Source of the DNA: Desulfotruncus alcoholivorax DSM 16058
Lineage (GTDB): Bacteria > Bacillota > Desulfotomaculia > Desulfotomaculales > Desulfallaceae
Direction of reading: 5' to 3'
NCBI RefSeq assembly: GCF_000430885.1
Contig: NZ_AUMW01000017.1
Location: 1-64,000, forward strand
Length of the DNA: 64,000 nt
The position numbers were made by a program, and so were the translations under genes. Of this stretch, positions 26,593-35,655 are shown piece after piece (within the stretch, counting starts at the first letter, position 1; the number at the start of each line of letters is the position of its first letter). Below the pieces are notes generated by a model. That model made no database searches and was not told the origin of the DNA. It worked only from the letters and a program-made list of their open reading frames with translations.

Positions 26593-27645
26593 TTATACCC
26601 CCATGGATTGGATGAGGGTGTCGGGGGTGATGCCGTCTGCGGCGGCCTCGAAGTTGAGCAGCAGCCGGTGGCGCAGTGAGGCCGCAGCTACTTTGCGTAT
26701 GTCTTCGTAACCCACGCTGGCACGCCCGGCCCGGAAGGCTTCCGCCCTGGCCCCCAGCAGCAGCGCTTGCAGGCCCCGGGGGCCGGAGCCGTAGCGTACG
26801 TAGCGGCGCACCTGCTCAGAGGCGGTCGGGCTGTCCGGCCGGGTGGACAGCACCAGTTGCACGGCGTAATCCATAATATCTTTAACCACCACCACCTTGC
26901 GCACCAGCTGCTGCCACTGCAGCATTTCACCCGGCTCGAGCACTTTTTTGATCACGGGGCTATCCGCGCCGGTGGTAAGGTTTCCAATGGCCGCCAGTTC
27001 TTCCGCCGTGGGAAATGAAACGTTGATTTTAAAGATAAAACGGTCCAGCTGGGCTTCGGGCAATGGGTAGGTGCCTTCCATTTCCAGCGGGTTTTGGGTG
27101 GCCAGCACAAAAAAAGGTTCCGGCAGCGGGTGGCCGGCGCCGCCCACAGTGACGGTTTTTTCCTGCATCGCTTCCAGCAGGGCGCTTTGGGTTTTGGGTG
27201 TCGCCCGGTTGATTTCATCCGCCAGCAGGATATTTGAAAATACAGGCCCCGGTATGAATTTAAAGGGCTGTCCGGTTGACTTGGCGTCATAAATCTGGGT
27301 TCCTGTTATATCTGCCGGCATCAGGTCGGGGGTAAACTGGATGCGCCGGAAGCCCAGCCCCGTTACTCCGCCAATAGTACGGACCAGTGCCGTTTTGCCC
27401 AGGCCCGGTACCCCTTCCAGCAACACATGGCCTCCTGCCAGCATGGCTATGAGTACCTGGTGGACGACATCCTTTTGCCCTATGATAACAGCACCGATGG
27501 CGTCCTCCATTTCCTGCAGCCGCCTCCCGGCCTTTTCCAGCACTTCGCGCACCGCAGCGTCACCGCCGCCGGTTAATTTATCATGGGTTGTAGTTTCCTC
27601 GTGAGCCTTGTAATCCTCATTAAGCTCAATTAGCTCTTGAACCAT
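26593..27645 (-). CDS. MoxR family AAA+ ATPase
   Basis: A 350-residue AAA+ ATPase. ATG 27645 with GGGGGAAG upstream is the start; the longer open frame is only the shadow of the neighbouring GC-rich gene. Walker A GVPGLGKTALVR is near residue 72, Walker B ILLADEINRATPKTQSALLE near 135, sensor 1 ATQNPLEMEGTYPLPEAQLD near 180, and the C-terminal lid carries GSGPRGLQALLLGARA. MoxR proteins act as chaperone-like activators with vWA partners, three of which follow in this operon. Confidence 0.95.
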   Translation of the reverse strand: MVQELIELNEDYKAHEETTTHDKLTGGGDAAVREVLEKAGRRLQEMEDAIGAVIIGQKDVVHQVLIAMLAGGHVLLEGVPGLGKTALVRTIGGVTGLGFRRIQFTPDLMPADITGTQIYDAKSTGQPFKFIPGPVFSNILLADEINRATPKTQSALLEAMQEKTVTVGGAGHPLPEPFFVLATQNPLEMEGTYPLPEAQLDRFIFKINVSFPTAEELAAIGNLTTGADSPVIKKVLEPGEMLQWQQLVRKVVVVKDIMDYAVQLVLSTRPDSPTASEQVRRYVRYGSGPRGLQALLLGARAEAFRAGRASVGYEDIRKVAAASLRHRLLLNFEAAADGITPDTLIQSMGV

Positions 27646-27661
27646 TTTTCTTCCCCCGTTT

Positions 27662-29422
27662 TTATTCCCCATTTTCCTCGCCAAGGGAACTGAAATAGCT
27701 CCAGACCAGGTTCTCCATTTCCGGCGGCAGCGGCGCCCGGCTAAGGGATTCATGGGCTTCGGCCATGTACCGCCCGTAAACCTCTTGATAAGGGCGCAGC
27801 GCTCCCAAAGCGGTGGGCGAGCTTTCCAGGCTGACCTCATTACCGGCCTGACCTTGTCGAACCTGTCCGGCAACACGGCTCTTTTCGCCTTCGCCGGGCA
27901 AAAACGGAGTATAGACCATATTAAGCCCGCTGCCCGTCCTGCCCGCGCCGGACCCGCCGCTGCCCTGCCCGCCATTTCCCACGCCGCTGCCATTGCCGTT
28001 GGAATTGCCGGTCGCGCCGCCATTTTGGCTGCCCCGGCCGCTGCCGTCCCCATCCCCGCCGGAACCGTTGCCGGCGTCATTACCGCTGCCCGGTGGGCCA
28101 GGATCGGAACTGAAGCCGGAATCAGCCGCGGCGCCGCCGGACCCGCCCAATTCAGCACTGCCTGCGGAGGCCAAGCCCATATTGCCTGACTCTCCACCTC
28201 CGGCCAGGCCGCCGGCCAGGGCCGCCAATGACGCCGAGGCGCTTCCCAGTGCCGCCTCCGCGCCGGCCGTTTGGGCCGCATTGGCCAGGGCACCGGACAG
28301 CGCGCCGGCCGCCGCGGCCAGGCCGGCGTCTCCCTGCCCGGCAGTATTCGCGGACTTGCCTCCGGACCGCCGGCCTGCGTCGAGCGCTGCACCGGCCGCA
28401 TCTTTAAGCGCTTGCCGCAAGGCCGGGTCGCTCACTGCTCCGGCCCCGCTATATAGGGCGGAGGCTATTTGTTTTCTTTTTTCATCATCCGCTTTTAGCA
28501 TAGCTTTCTCCAGAACCTGCACCGCCCGGTCAATATCAGCGGAATCGCCTTTCCGCAGCGCTCCGGCCAGCCCCTGCCATTCTTTACCGTTCATCTTCCC
28601 CCAGCCGGCCGCCAGGCGTTCCAAATCCTTTTTAGCTGTCATGCCTAAAACAGCCCTGGCCTGGTCCAGCTGCCAGCGGGCTGTTTCCAGTTTATTTGCA
28701 GCCTCCTGCCTGTCGCCTGAGTTTTTGATGTCCCGGGGGAGGCTTGCCATCTGTTTTCTAACGTCATCAGGCAGAATGTTATTGCCTTTGATTTTAACGT
28801 CTTTGACCAGCTCCACCGCACTGCGGGCTTGCTCCGCCGCCAGTTTAAGGGCCTCCCGCTCCTGGCGCACAGACGTCCGGTATGCGGCCAGCGGGTTGGG
28901 CAAAAAAGTATAAGCCAGCAGCATGGCGGCCAGCAACCACACACCACCCCACGACTTTGGCCGGGGAATAACCGGATAGCCCTCCGCCAAGGCCGGGCTC
29001 TTGTCCCGGCAATCTGTCATGACTTCGTTTTTAGCTGCCCGGGCCCAGTCGTCACCGGACCGTTGTTCGAGCAATCTGTAAGCTGTAACGGCCGAGCCGT
29101 TTAACCCGGCCAGGTCCGCAACGCTCACCAGGGTAAGGGCATCAGGGCGCAGGTAAACCCGCAGCCCCCCAGCCAGCAGGGCCACGGCTGCACCAATACC
29201 CGCCGCAATAAAGGCGGAAAAAAGCCAGAGCCGGGATAAGGCCAGCAGTGCCACTGCCGCAGCAGAGCCCCATAACAGCGCCAGCCTGGCGCTTTCCAGC
29301 CAATAGCGCAGCATTACCTTTTTGCCCAGCGGGGCCAGCGCCCGGGCCAGTTCAGGGTCGGGCCAACCTCTCCGCCGGGGTTTTTTAAGATCGGGTTGGG
29401 GAAATTTGAATAACATGCACAT
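27662..29422 (-). CDS. Membrane protein with coiled coil and Gly/Ala-rich tail
   Basis: A 586-residue protein, family not recognised. The start is ATG 29422, overlapping the permease stop by one base (TGATG). Two helices near residues 38-85 and one near 165-185 anchor it. Helical coiled-coil sequence spans about 190-370. Then a low-complexity Ala/Gly/Ser/Asn region (about 370-500, runs such as GNGSGGDGDGSGRGSQNGG) precedes a conserved-looking C-terminus (RPYQEVYGRYMAEAHESLSR). The low-complexity stretch has very high GC. Operon position between ABC permease and MoxR suggests a client or scaffold of the system. Confidence 0.75.
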   Translation of the reverse strand: MCMLFKFPQPDLKKPRRRGWPDPELARALAPLGKKVMLRYWLESARLALLWGSAAAVALLALSRLWLFSAFIAAGIGAAVALLAGGLRVYLRPDALTLVSVADLAGLNGSAVTAYRLLEQRSGDDWARAAKNEVMTDCRDKSPALAEGYPVIPRPKSWGGVWLLAAMLLAYTFLPNPLAAYRTSVRQEREALKLAAEQARSAVELVKDVKIKGNNILPDDVRKQMASLPRDIKNSGDRQEAANKLETARWQLDQARAVLGMTAKKDLERLAAGWGKMNGKEWQGLAGALRKGDSADIDRAVQVLEKAMLKADDEKRKQIASALYSGAGAVSDPALRQALKDAAGAALDAGRRSGGKSANTAGQGDAGLAAAAGALSGALANAAQTAGAEAALGSASASLAALAGGLAGGGESGNMGLASAGSAELGGSGGAAADSGFSSDPGPPGSGNDAGNGSGGDGDGSGRGSQNGGATGNSNGNGSGVGNGGQGSGGSGAGRTGSGLNMVYTPFLPGEGEKSRVAGQVRQGQAGNEVSLESSPTALGALRPYQEVYGRYMAEAHESLSRAPLPPEMENLVWSYFSSLGEENGE

Positions 29423-30489
29423 CAACTCCCGCCGGCACGAGCCCCGGCCGTCCTTCTGCGGGCGCGCCATGCGTGCCAGGGCTTGCGCGGGGTTATGGCC
29501 GCAATGGCAATTACCAGTGACAACAGGGTCAATATCACCTGGTTCAAGGCAAACCGGGCCCAGTATGGCCAAGCCGCCAATCCTTTCGGTTTGTTTTTCT
29601 CCCCTCCGGCGGCACTTACCGGATACGCTGAACTATAGCTATAACCCATTTTCATAGCATATTCACGCATCAGCCGGGGCTGAAACTGCTGCATCAGCTC
29701 ATTCATGACCGAACTGATCAGGGGGATGCCCCTGCCGGGGCTGATATCGCCCGCTCCCGGCATGGCGTCGGCCAGCGCGGATAGCGGGCTCATGAAAACA
29801 TACCAGGGTATGCCCGGAAGCTCAAAATTCGGTTCCCCTGAATATTGGGGCTCGGCGTAATTACTTCCACCCGCCGTTATACCGGCCACCACCAGTGTTC
29901 CAAAAATAAGCAGAAATACCAGCACCAGAGAAACGATAGTGGCAGCCTGGCTTCGTTTGATCACCGCGGAAAGGCATAATCCCAGCGCACCATAGCCAAG
30001 GCCGGTGAGCATGCATACCAGGACACCCATGAACATGTCGGCCGGTGGAATTCCCCCGAACAGGAACACCACAGCCATCACGGGCAGGGCGGCCAGCACC
30101 AGAAACAGCAGATAAGCCACCGAGGCAAGCCACTTGCCCAGCACGATACCTGTAAGCGAAGCCCTGGTCACCAGCAATAAATCATAGGTCCGCCTTTCAC
30201 GCTCGCCGCTGATGGCGCCGGCCGCCACTGCAGGAGCGATAAAGGATAATAACAGCACCAACCCGAAAATAAGGATGCCGTAAAAGGACAGTCCCACATT
30301 GGGATAAATATAATTGTTCTTATCAAGGTTGAGCCACAAGAAAGCAACAGTGCCGCCGCTCATTAAACCTAAATAAACGGTGAGCAGCACCGGCGAGCGC
30401 CATCCCCTGGTGCGGGAACGCATTTCCTTGCTTAACATGGGAACCAGGCCATTACGCGTACCGGCTCCCAAATTCTTTAATATACTCAT
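29422..30489 (-). CDS. ABC-2 type transporter permease
   Basis: A 355-residue integral membrane protein with about six helices. The first is near residues 35-55 (PVLLTVYLGLMSGGTVAF). The SGERERRTYDLLLVTRASLT loop near 95-115 is typical of ABC-2 permeases related to gliding/NatB-like exporters. The long segment between 210 and 300 lies outside. It pairs with the ATPase gene upstream (4-nt overlap at 30486-30489). Confidence 0.9.
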   Translation of the reverse strand: MSILKNLGAGTRNGLVPMLSKEMRSRTRGWRSPVLLTVYLGLMSGGTVAFLWLNLDKNNYIYPNVGLSFYGILIFGLVLLLSFIAPAVAAGAISGERERRTYDLLLVTRASLTGIVLGKWLASVAYLLFLVLAALPVMAVVFLFGGIPPADMFMGVLVCMLTGLGYGALGLCLSAVIKRSQAATIVSLVLVFLLIFGTLVVAGITAGGSNYAEPQYSGEPNFELPGIPWYVFMSPLSALADAMPGAGDISPGRGIPLISSVMNELMQQFQPRLMREYAMKMGYSYSSAYPVSAAGGEKNKPKGLAAWPYWARFALNQVILTLLSLVIAIAAITPRKPWHAWRARRRTAGARAGGS

Positions 30490-31412
30490 GCTCCGTTCAC
30501 CTCCCGGGCCAGTTGGATAAAGGTATCTTCAAGACTCTGCTCGGTCTGTGCAAAATGCACCACCTGAGCCTCCGAGCCCACGATTTCTCTCAATAAGGCG
30601 GCTATGTCGCCCGGATCGCCGGACAGCCGGAATTCAACCTGGTTTACCGCCTTACTGAGGATTCCCGCACCCGGCCATCCTTCGATGATGGCAACGGCAG
30701 CTTCCACCGGCCCGTTGCAGCGCAAGATAAATTTCCTCACCCGGTCCCCGGCCAGCATATCGCTTAGCGGCCCCTGCCGCAGCAACCGCCCTTCCCTGAT
30801 CATCCCCACGTGGGTGCACAGGTCGGCCAGTTCGGAAAGAATATGGCTGCTGATAATTATGGTCTTACCCATACGGCATAATTCTCTCAGTATCTCCCGC
30901 ATTTCAACCCGGGCCAGGGGGTCAAGCCCGCTGGCCGGCTCGTCCAGCAGCAGTACCTGCGGGTCATGGATCAGGGAGCGGGCCAGGCACAGGCGCTGCT
31001 GCATACCACGGGACAACGTGTCCACAAAGGCGTCCCGCTTGTGTCCAAGCTCAACCAGCTCCAGCAAGTCATCCCGCAGTTTCCGGGCCACCTCCCCCCT
31101 GATACCGTACGCGGCAGCGTAAAACAGCAGGTATTCACCCACCCTCAGGTCATCGTAAACACCAAAGAAGTCAGGCATGTAGCCCACCACTTCCCTGATC
31201 CCCCGGGGGTCGCGCAGCACATCCCTGCCCGCCACTTCGGCGCGGCCTTCCTCGGGTATCAATAATCCGGCCAGAATGCGCAAAGTGGTGGTCTTACCCG
31301 CCCCGTTCTGGCCGATAAAACCGTACACCGATCCTTCAGGGACTTCCAGATCCAAACCCTGCAGCGCCATGACCCGGCCGTACTTTTTGATCAAACCCCT
31401 GGTTATTATCAT
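30486..31412 (-). CDS. ABC transporter ATP-binding protein
   Basis: A 308-residue ATPase of the CcmA/NatA-like group. Walker A GQNGAGKTTTLRIL lies near 35-48, Q-loop VVGYMPDFFGVYDDL, signature LSRGMQQRLCLARSL near 133-147, and Walker B VLLLDEPASGLDP near 153-165. The C-terminal regulatory extension spans about 215-308. It energises the neighbouring permease. The substrate is unknown. Overlaps its neighbours by 4 nt on both sides. Confidence 0.95.
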   Translation of the reverse strand: MIITRGLIKKYGRVMALQGLDLEVPEGSVYGFIGQNGAGKTTTLRILAGLLIPEEGRAEVAGRDVLRDPRGIREVVGYMPDFFGVYDDLRVGEYLLFYAAAYGIRGEVARKLRDDLLELVELGHKRDAFVDTLSRGMQQRLCLARSLIHDPQVLLLDEPASGLDPLARVEMREILRELCRMGKTIIISSHILSELADLCTHVGMIREGRLLRQGPLSDMLAGDRVRKFILRCNGPVEAAVAIIEGWPGAGILSKAVNQVEFRLSGDPGDIAALLREIVGSEAQVVHFAQTEQSLEDTFIQLAREVNGA

Positions 31413-34006
31413 CCCTGATCACCCCCGTAAGCCACCGTAGGCGTCAGCATGTAAAAGCCCGTGCCCTTGTTGGGGTCGCCGCCGGTAACACGCAGCCTTA
31501 CTTCACCGTCGGGTAAAGCGTAATCACCTGTTAAAGTAAACGTTCCCGGGCCGGAAAGAGTCTGCCAGGCGCCGTGCCCCGGGTGATAGATTTCCAGCAC
31601 GCCGTCCGGAATCGCCGCCGGTTTCGGGGACGGCGGCCCCATTCCCTTTGCGTTACCCTGCACCGGGAAATAATCCATATGCACGGTAATTTTTTTGACA
31701 CTGGTTTTAGGCCCGAACCGGGGACTGAACATAAAGCTGATTGAACCGCCATCCAGTCCCATTAAATTATTGTTGCCGAACATCCCCCGCACCTGGGAGT
31801 CAATAACCTCGGGCACCACCAGTCCCGCCGGAATATTAAAGATCCCGGCCGGCATTTTTATTTCCGGCTTAAGCACGAACATGGTCAGGTAAAATGGTGT
31901 GCCGGAGATCCCCTTCAGACCCGGGTTCCCGGCCGGGCTGTCGCTCCAGGCCAGCACGGTCAGGGGCCAGCCCGTTGCCATGGGGCCTTGCCGGATAATG
32001 CCGTTCATCCAGTTATCGATTAAATTGGCCCTGCGCTGCTCCTCGACGGTCAACTGTCTATTTTGGACGGGCGGTGGCATCCCCGGTTTTGGCGACGGCG
32101 GCGGCCCGCCCGGATACATGAAAACTTGCCAGGAAGAGGGATAACCCGGTCCCGGGTTTCCCTGGGGGTTATATTGCGGGGCTGAGACTTTCATTTCCAC
32201 CGAGGCTTCGCCACCCGGTTGCAAATCACCAACCACCCGGTAATCAGAGCCATAGAAAAATGTAGCGTGATCCAGTTTCAGACCGGTATCATTTTTGATT
32301 TTGCCAACTAATTGATTGCCTTTGACCTCCACGGTGGCGCCAAGGCCCCTGGCTATACCGGCGGCATCATCGTCCCTAAAGGAAATTGCCCGCATATTCC
32401 ACTGCGAAGCGTCGCTAAAACGCACTCTCAGGTCGGACCCCCTGATAACGCTGTAGGGCGGGTCGTCATCCTCGCTCATCATCTCCAATGGACGCCCGCC
32501 CATGGGCTGTACCATAACCGACCGGTCGGGGTCTTTCATCACTGATTCAAAAACCGGCACGGTGGGGGCAAAATAGCCAACCGCGGTATAGCCGGAAGGG
32601 CTTTTGCCGTCCCGGTTGTCCAGAACCTGCACCACGTTGACCAAAACTTTGCCGCCGGACTGCAGCATGTACCCGTATACCGCTCCGGCAAAGAGCACTG
32701 CCAGCACCGGCACCGCCACCCAGGTGTATTCCGGGCGGCGCATCCGCCTCAGCACCAAAAACACGCCGGGACCGGCCAACAGCAGAAAGGCTAATAAATA
32801 CAGGCCCACGGGCCGCCAGCCGGGAAAGGCCTGCACGGGCATATTGGTGGTGTTGCCCACCAGGTTGCCCAGCTTAAAATCATTGCCATAAGGGTTGTAA
32901 TATTTTTCCTGGTCGACTGGAGTTAAAAACTTTTGCCAAAACGCATTACCCATCGCCCCGGCCTGCCAGGGTGCTTGATTGGGATCAAAACATAGTACGG
33001 TGATTCCGCCGTCCCCCAGGATGTACTGCCTACCCAGCGGCTTTTCCTTGGGCCCCCAGGGTGTACCGTCACCGGATAGAACGGCCGCGGGGGCGGCAAC
33101 AGCACCCGAACCGGCACTGTTCAGCCACTGCGCTGCGGCTTGCCAGCCGGACTGCGGCTCAATTTGTTGAACATTAATATTAATGGTCTGATCCGGCAGG
33201 GCTGACAGGGCCTCGTTGATCTCCAGCCCCCCGCTTAAAACCAGCTGGCCGCCGCTTTTCACCCATTCCGCCAGGGCGCTGCGCTGTTCATCACTCAGGG
33301 ATAGAGCACCTTCGGCGGTGACCAGGATTTGAGTGAAAGCATTCAACTCACCACCCCGGCGGGGAAACAGTTCAGCAGTTAATTCCAATACCATGGGTGA
33401 CCTGGGCACGCCGTCCGGCATAGTCAGCCGCACCCGTTCCATGGCGGCCGGAACCTGTCCCAGTACGCCCACCGCTCCGGGCATAGGGCCATTGATTACC
33501 GCCGCTTTACTTTTTTCACTAACCCTGGCCACTTCCTTGCTGCCGCTTTTAAAAACAAAATCAGTACGGCCGCCCGACCCGTCAGCCGGAAACCACAACG
33601 TTACTGTCTTTTCCGCCCCGGCCGGCAGCGATACCATTGCTCCATAAGCAGACGACGGGAAAAATTTTGAAAGCTGCTTGGTCCCTGGTGCTGCTCCGGG
33701 CTGCGGCGGAAGCATATACACCTGGTAATTGATTGCTTCGATCGTGCCGGCAAGATCTCTTTTTCCGGTATTCTTCATTTTAACCACGGCGGGCGCGTAC
33801 CTGCCCGGCACCACCTTACCCTGCCAGCCAAGTTCCACCTTGATTTGAACCGGGCTGTCATCAGGTTTTGCCCAGGCCGAACCAGGCATAATAAAGAACA
33901 TAAACAACAAAAGGATGGCCGTTACTACATGCGTCCACCCGCAAGTCATGGTTTTAAAACACGAATTCCTGCAACCGGTCTCATTCAAACACAAACACCC
34001 CCGCAC
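31409..34006 (-). CDS. Large secreted/membrane protein, first gene of vWA/MoxR operon
   Basis: Up to 865 residues, family not recognised. The frame opens at GTG 34006. ATG 33949 (MTCGWTHVVTAILLLFMFFI) gives a clean signal peptide ending SAWA but has no clear ribosome site, so the start is open. Mature N-terminal beta-sandwich (residues 50-170), a Rossmann/GATase-like stretch (EWVKSGGQLVLSGG near 235-250), two membrane helices near 400-450 (LYLLAFLLLAGPGVFLVLRR; VPVLAVLFAGAVYGYML), and a long extracytoplasmic C-terminal part. It resembles the GATase/vWA-type envelope proteins of such operons. Confidence 0.75.
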   Translation of the reverse strand: MRGCLCLNETGCRNSCFKTMTCGWTHVVTAILLLFMFFIMPGSAWAKPDDSPVQIKVELGWQGKVVPGRYAPAVVKMKNTGKRDLAGTIEAINYQVYMLPPQPGAAPGTKQLSKFFPSSAYGAMVSLPAGAEKTVTLWFPADGSGGRTDFVFKSGSKEVARVSEKSKAAVINGPMPGAVGVLGQVPAAMERVRLTMPDGVPRSPMVLELTAELFPRRGGELNAFTQILVTAEGALSLSDEQRSALAEWVKSGGQLVLSGGLEINEALSALPDQTININVQQIEPQSGWQAAAQWLNSAGSGAVAAPAAVLSGDGTPWGPKEKPLGRQYILGDGGITVLCFDPNQAPWQAGAMGNAFWQKFLTPVDQEKYYNPYGNDFKLGNLVGNTTNMPVQAFPGWRPVGLYLLAFLLLAGPGVFLVLRRMRRPEYTWVAVPVLAVLFAGAVYGYMLQSGGKVLVNVVQVLDNRDGKSPSGYTAVGYFAPTVPVFESVMKDPDRSVMVQPMGGRPLEMMSEDDDPPYSVIRGSDLRVRFSDASQWNMRAISFRDDDAAGIARGLGATVEVKGNQLVGKIKNDTGLKLDHATFFYGSDYRVVGDLQPGGEASVEMKVSAPQYNPQGNPGPGYPSSWQVFMYPGGPPPSPKPGMPPPVQNRQLTVEEQRRANLIDNWMNGIIRQGPMATGWPLTVLAWSDSPAGNPGLKGISGTPFYLTMFVLKPEIKMPAGIFNIPAGLVVPEVIDSQVRGMFGNNNLMGLDGGSISFMFSPRFGPKTSVKKITVHMDYFPVQGNAKGMGPPSPKPAAIPDGVLEIYHPGHGAWQTLSGPGTFTLTGDYALPDGEVRLRVTGGDPNKGTGFYMLTPTVAYGGDQG

Positions 34007-34178
34007 TTATATTCTACAACAGGTGACGTTAATCACCACCTTTTAGTTCCAGTAATGATAAAATTTTTCCTAAAAAGTGAAAACAACTCTTAAAAATCCC
34101 CGGGCTTAACATTGGTTAGCCGCCAACAATATAATTTTCGATGCCAAATTACCATTTTTATGGGTAAGGCAGAATTAA

Positions 34179-34207
34179 AAAATGCAGCTCTTCCAGAGCT
34201 GCATTTT
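34179..34207 (-). terminator. Terminator after DUF3231 pair
   Basis: Perfect stem AAAATGCAGCTCT with AGAGCTGCATTTT around a 3-nt loop, followed on the minus strand by further T residues (ATTTTTTAATT). It ends the DUF3231 pair. Positions 34007-34178 hold nothing else of note. Confidence 0.9.
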
Positions 34208-34268
34208 AGTGCTTCCACTTGCTCTTGCCATGATGGTCTTTGCAAACAAAAATGTTTATATTGCTCTT

Positions 34269-34790
34269 TTAACTACTTTTGTAAGTTGGCGGTATTATTA
34301 GGTATGACTTGAATTTTCCGTATTCGATAAATTTATCATATAATTCCAGTTCTTGAATCAAAAATGCTAAAAATAATTCCCGGATGTCAGGAGACGTGCT
34401 ATGAATATATGCCATAATATGGGTTGGCAAAAAACTTTGAATTCCCCTTAAAACGCGCCGGTAAATATACCTGTCGGTAATAGCCCCTATATTATTTATT
34501 GCCCGGGTTTGTTTCGGGTGTCTGTACGGCAGCGGTATCCCATATGCCAGCATTTCTTTTTCCAATTTGGACACATGCTCGCCAAGGGTTTTTTTACCCA
34601 AAGCGAGAATCAGCTTTAAATCCGCGTCACTGGCAAAAGCCTCCAAAAAATTCGTTAAATGAAGTACATTATATCTCTGCACCAGATGGTTCCAAAGGTG
34701 AAAAACATCGCTGACACATATATCTTTTTGTCTGTCCCCGGTGGACAAGGTTCGTTCGGTTATTTTTTTCATATATTTTAACAGCTTCAA
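34269..34790 (-). CDS. DUF3231 family protein, copy 1
   Basis: About 173 residues, starting at TTG 34790, because GGAGGTG lies 5 nt upstream; the frame is open to 34883 but would overlap the upstream gene. Helical, with the DUF3231 hallmark YGIPLPYRHPK near 95 and a terminal IPPTYKSS. Copy 2 immediately upstream is a clear paralogue of equal length (shared pattern VSxVFxxWxxxV, YGxPxPxRxP, xPPxYxx). DUF3231 is common in spore formers; its biochemical function is unknown. Confidence 0.82.
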   Translation of the reverse strand: MKLLKYMKKITERTLSTGDRQKDICVSDVFHLWNHLVQRYNVLHLTNFLEAFASDADLKLILALGKKTLGEHVSKLEKEMLAYGIPLPYRHPKQTRAINNIGAITDRYIYRRVLRGIQSFLPTHIMAYIHSTSPDIRELFLAFLIQELELYDKFIEYGKFKSYLIIPPTYKSS

Positions 34791-34827
34791 CTTAACACCT
34801 CCCGGGCCGGTTTTTTTTACCCCAAAG

Positions 34828-35349
34828 CTAGGTATTATAATTGGGCGGCAGGTTGAGATAACCCTTAAATTTGCCATATTCAACCAGCAACTCGTGCAAT
34901 TCCATTGTCAACAACATGTGATTCTTAATTGCCTTAATTATTTTTGGTGTGGTGCTTTGCATATAGCCGGCGGCAAGGATGGGAAAGAAGGATTGGATGC
35001 TTTCATATAAACTCTGGTAAATGTCCCTATCGTTGATGTACTCCATCTTGATTGGTGTATTGACACCGGCGGGCGGCCTGGCCGGGAATGGCACGCCATA
35101 ATTGTCCATTATTTGCTCCATATGGTTGATACCAGTTTGAAGGGCGGCTACGATTTTACCTGAAATATACCTTAAATCAACATCATCAATGAAATTTTCA
35201 ATGATTTGGATACTCTCCAACTGGTCTAATTTTGCCACCATGATATCCCAAATATTGAAAATTTCACTGACACTAATAAATTGTTGTTTTTCTCTGGTTG
35301 ACTTGCCTATTTCTTTAATGTTTTGGATCTTATCCATTATATCTACCAA
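34828..35349 (-). CDS. DUF3231 family protein, copy 2
   Basis: A 173-residue protein. TTG 35349 follows AAGAAGG by 8 nt; ATG 35337 is the alternative. Contains SVSEIFNIWDIMVAKLDQLE, then YGVPFPARPPAGVNTPIK near 85-100 and ends NLPPNYNT. Single-domain member, whereas many Bacillus DUF3231 proteins carry two domains, so this tandem pair may be the split equivalent. Operon partner of copy 1, 37 nt apart. Confidence 0.82.
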   Translation of the reverse strand: MVDIMDKIQNIKEIGKSTREKQQFISVSEIFNIWDIMVAKLDQLESIQIIENFIDDVDLRYISGKIVAALQTGINHMEQIMDNYGVPFPARPPAGVNTPIKMEYINDRDIYQSLYESIQSFFPILAAGYMQSTTPKIIKAIKNHMLLTMELHELLVEYGKFKGYLNLPPNYNT

Positions 35350-35596
35350 AATTATTACCTTCTTGCTTGCTTAGTTTTTATTATTGTGGGCGCATTTATA
35401 AAAAAATATGCCATGTAATATCAATCCAACTTAAATCTTGTTCAACTTTTACAAATTCAGGCTTTTTGACGGGTTGAAACCCCTCATCTTCTGCAGCGGA
35501 TTCTGAAGCGCAAGGCCGGCTATTTGATGAGACCCATCAGCTGCCAGTAGGGGATACATAGCAAATGTCCTTTGTGACATTCAGACGAAACTGCCA

Positions 35597-35636
35597 AAAA
35601 AACAGCACTGCCTCTCATTTGTTGAGGAGCAGTGCT
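35597..35636 (-). terminator. ileS terminator
   Basis: Stem AGCACTGC...TC with GAGGAGCAGTGCT (one bulge), followed on the minus strand by TTTTTTTGG, 20 nt past the ileS stop. Positions 35350-35596 hold no gene that I can see. Confidence 0.88.
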
Positions 35637-35655
35637 TCAATGCTATTGCCAGTTC

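Noticed and set aside
27646-28401. 252-codon N-terminal extension of the MoxR ORF
   Set aside because: Pro/Arg/Trp-rich sequence unlike any MoxR protein, antiparallel in composition to the overlapping gene, and ATG 27645 has a good ribosome site.
27993-28913. Plus-strand ORF of 306 codons
   Set aside because: Mirror frame of the GC-rich Gly/Ala-coding region of the operon membrane protein; composition only reflects codon bias.
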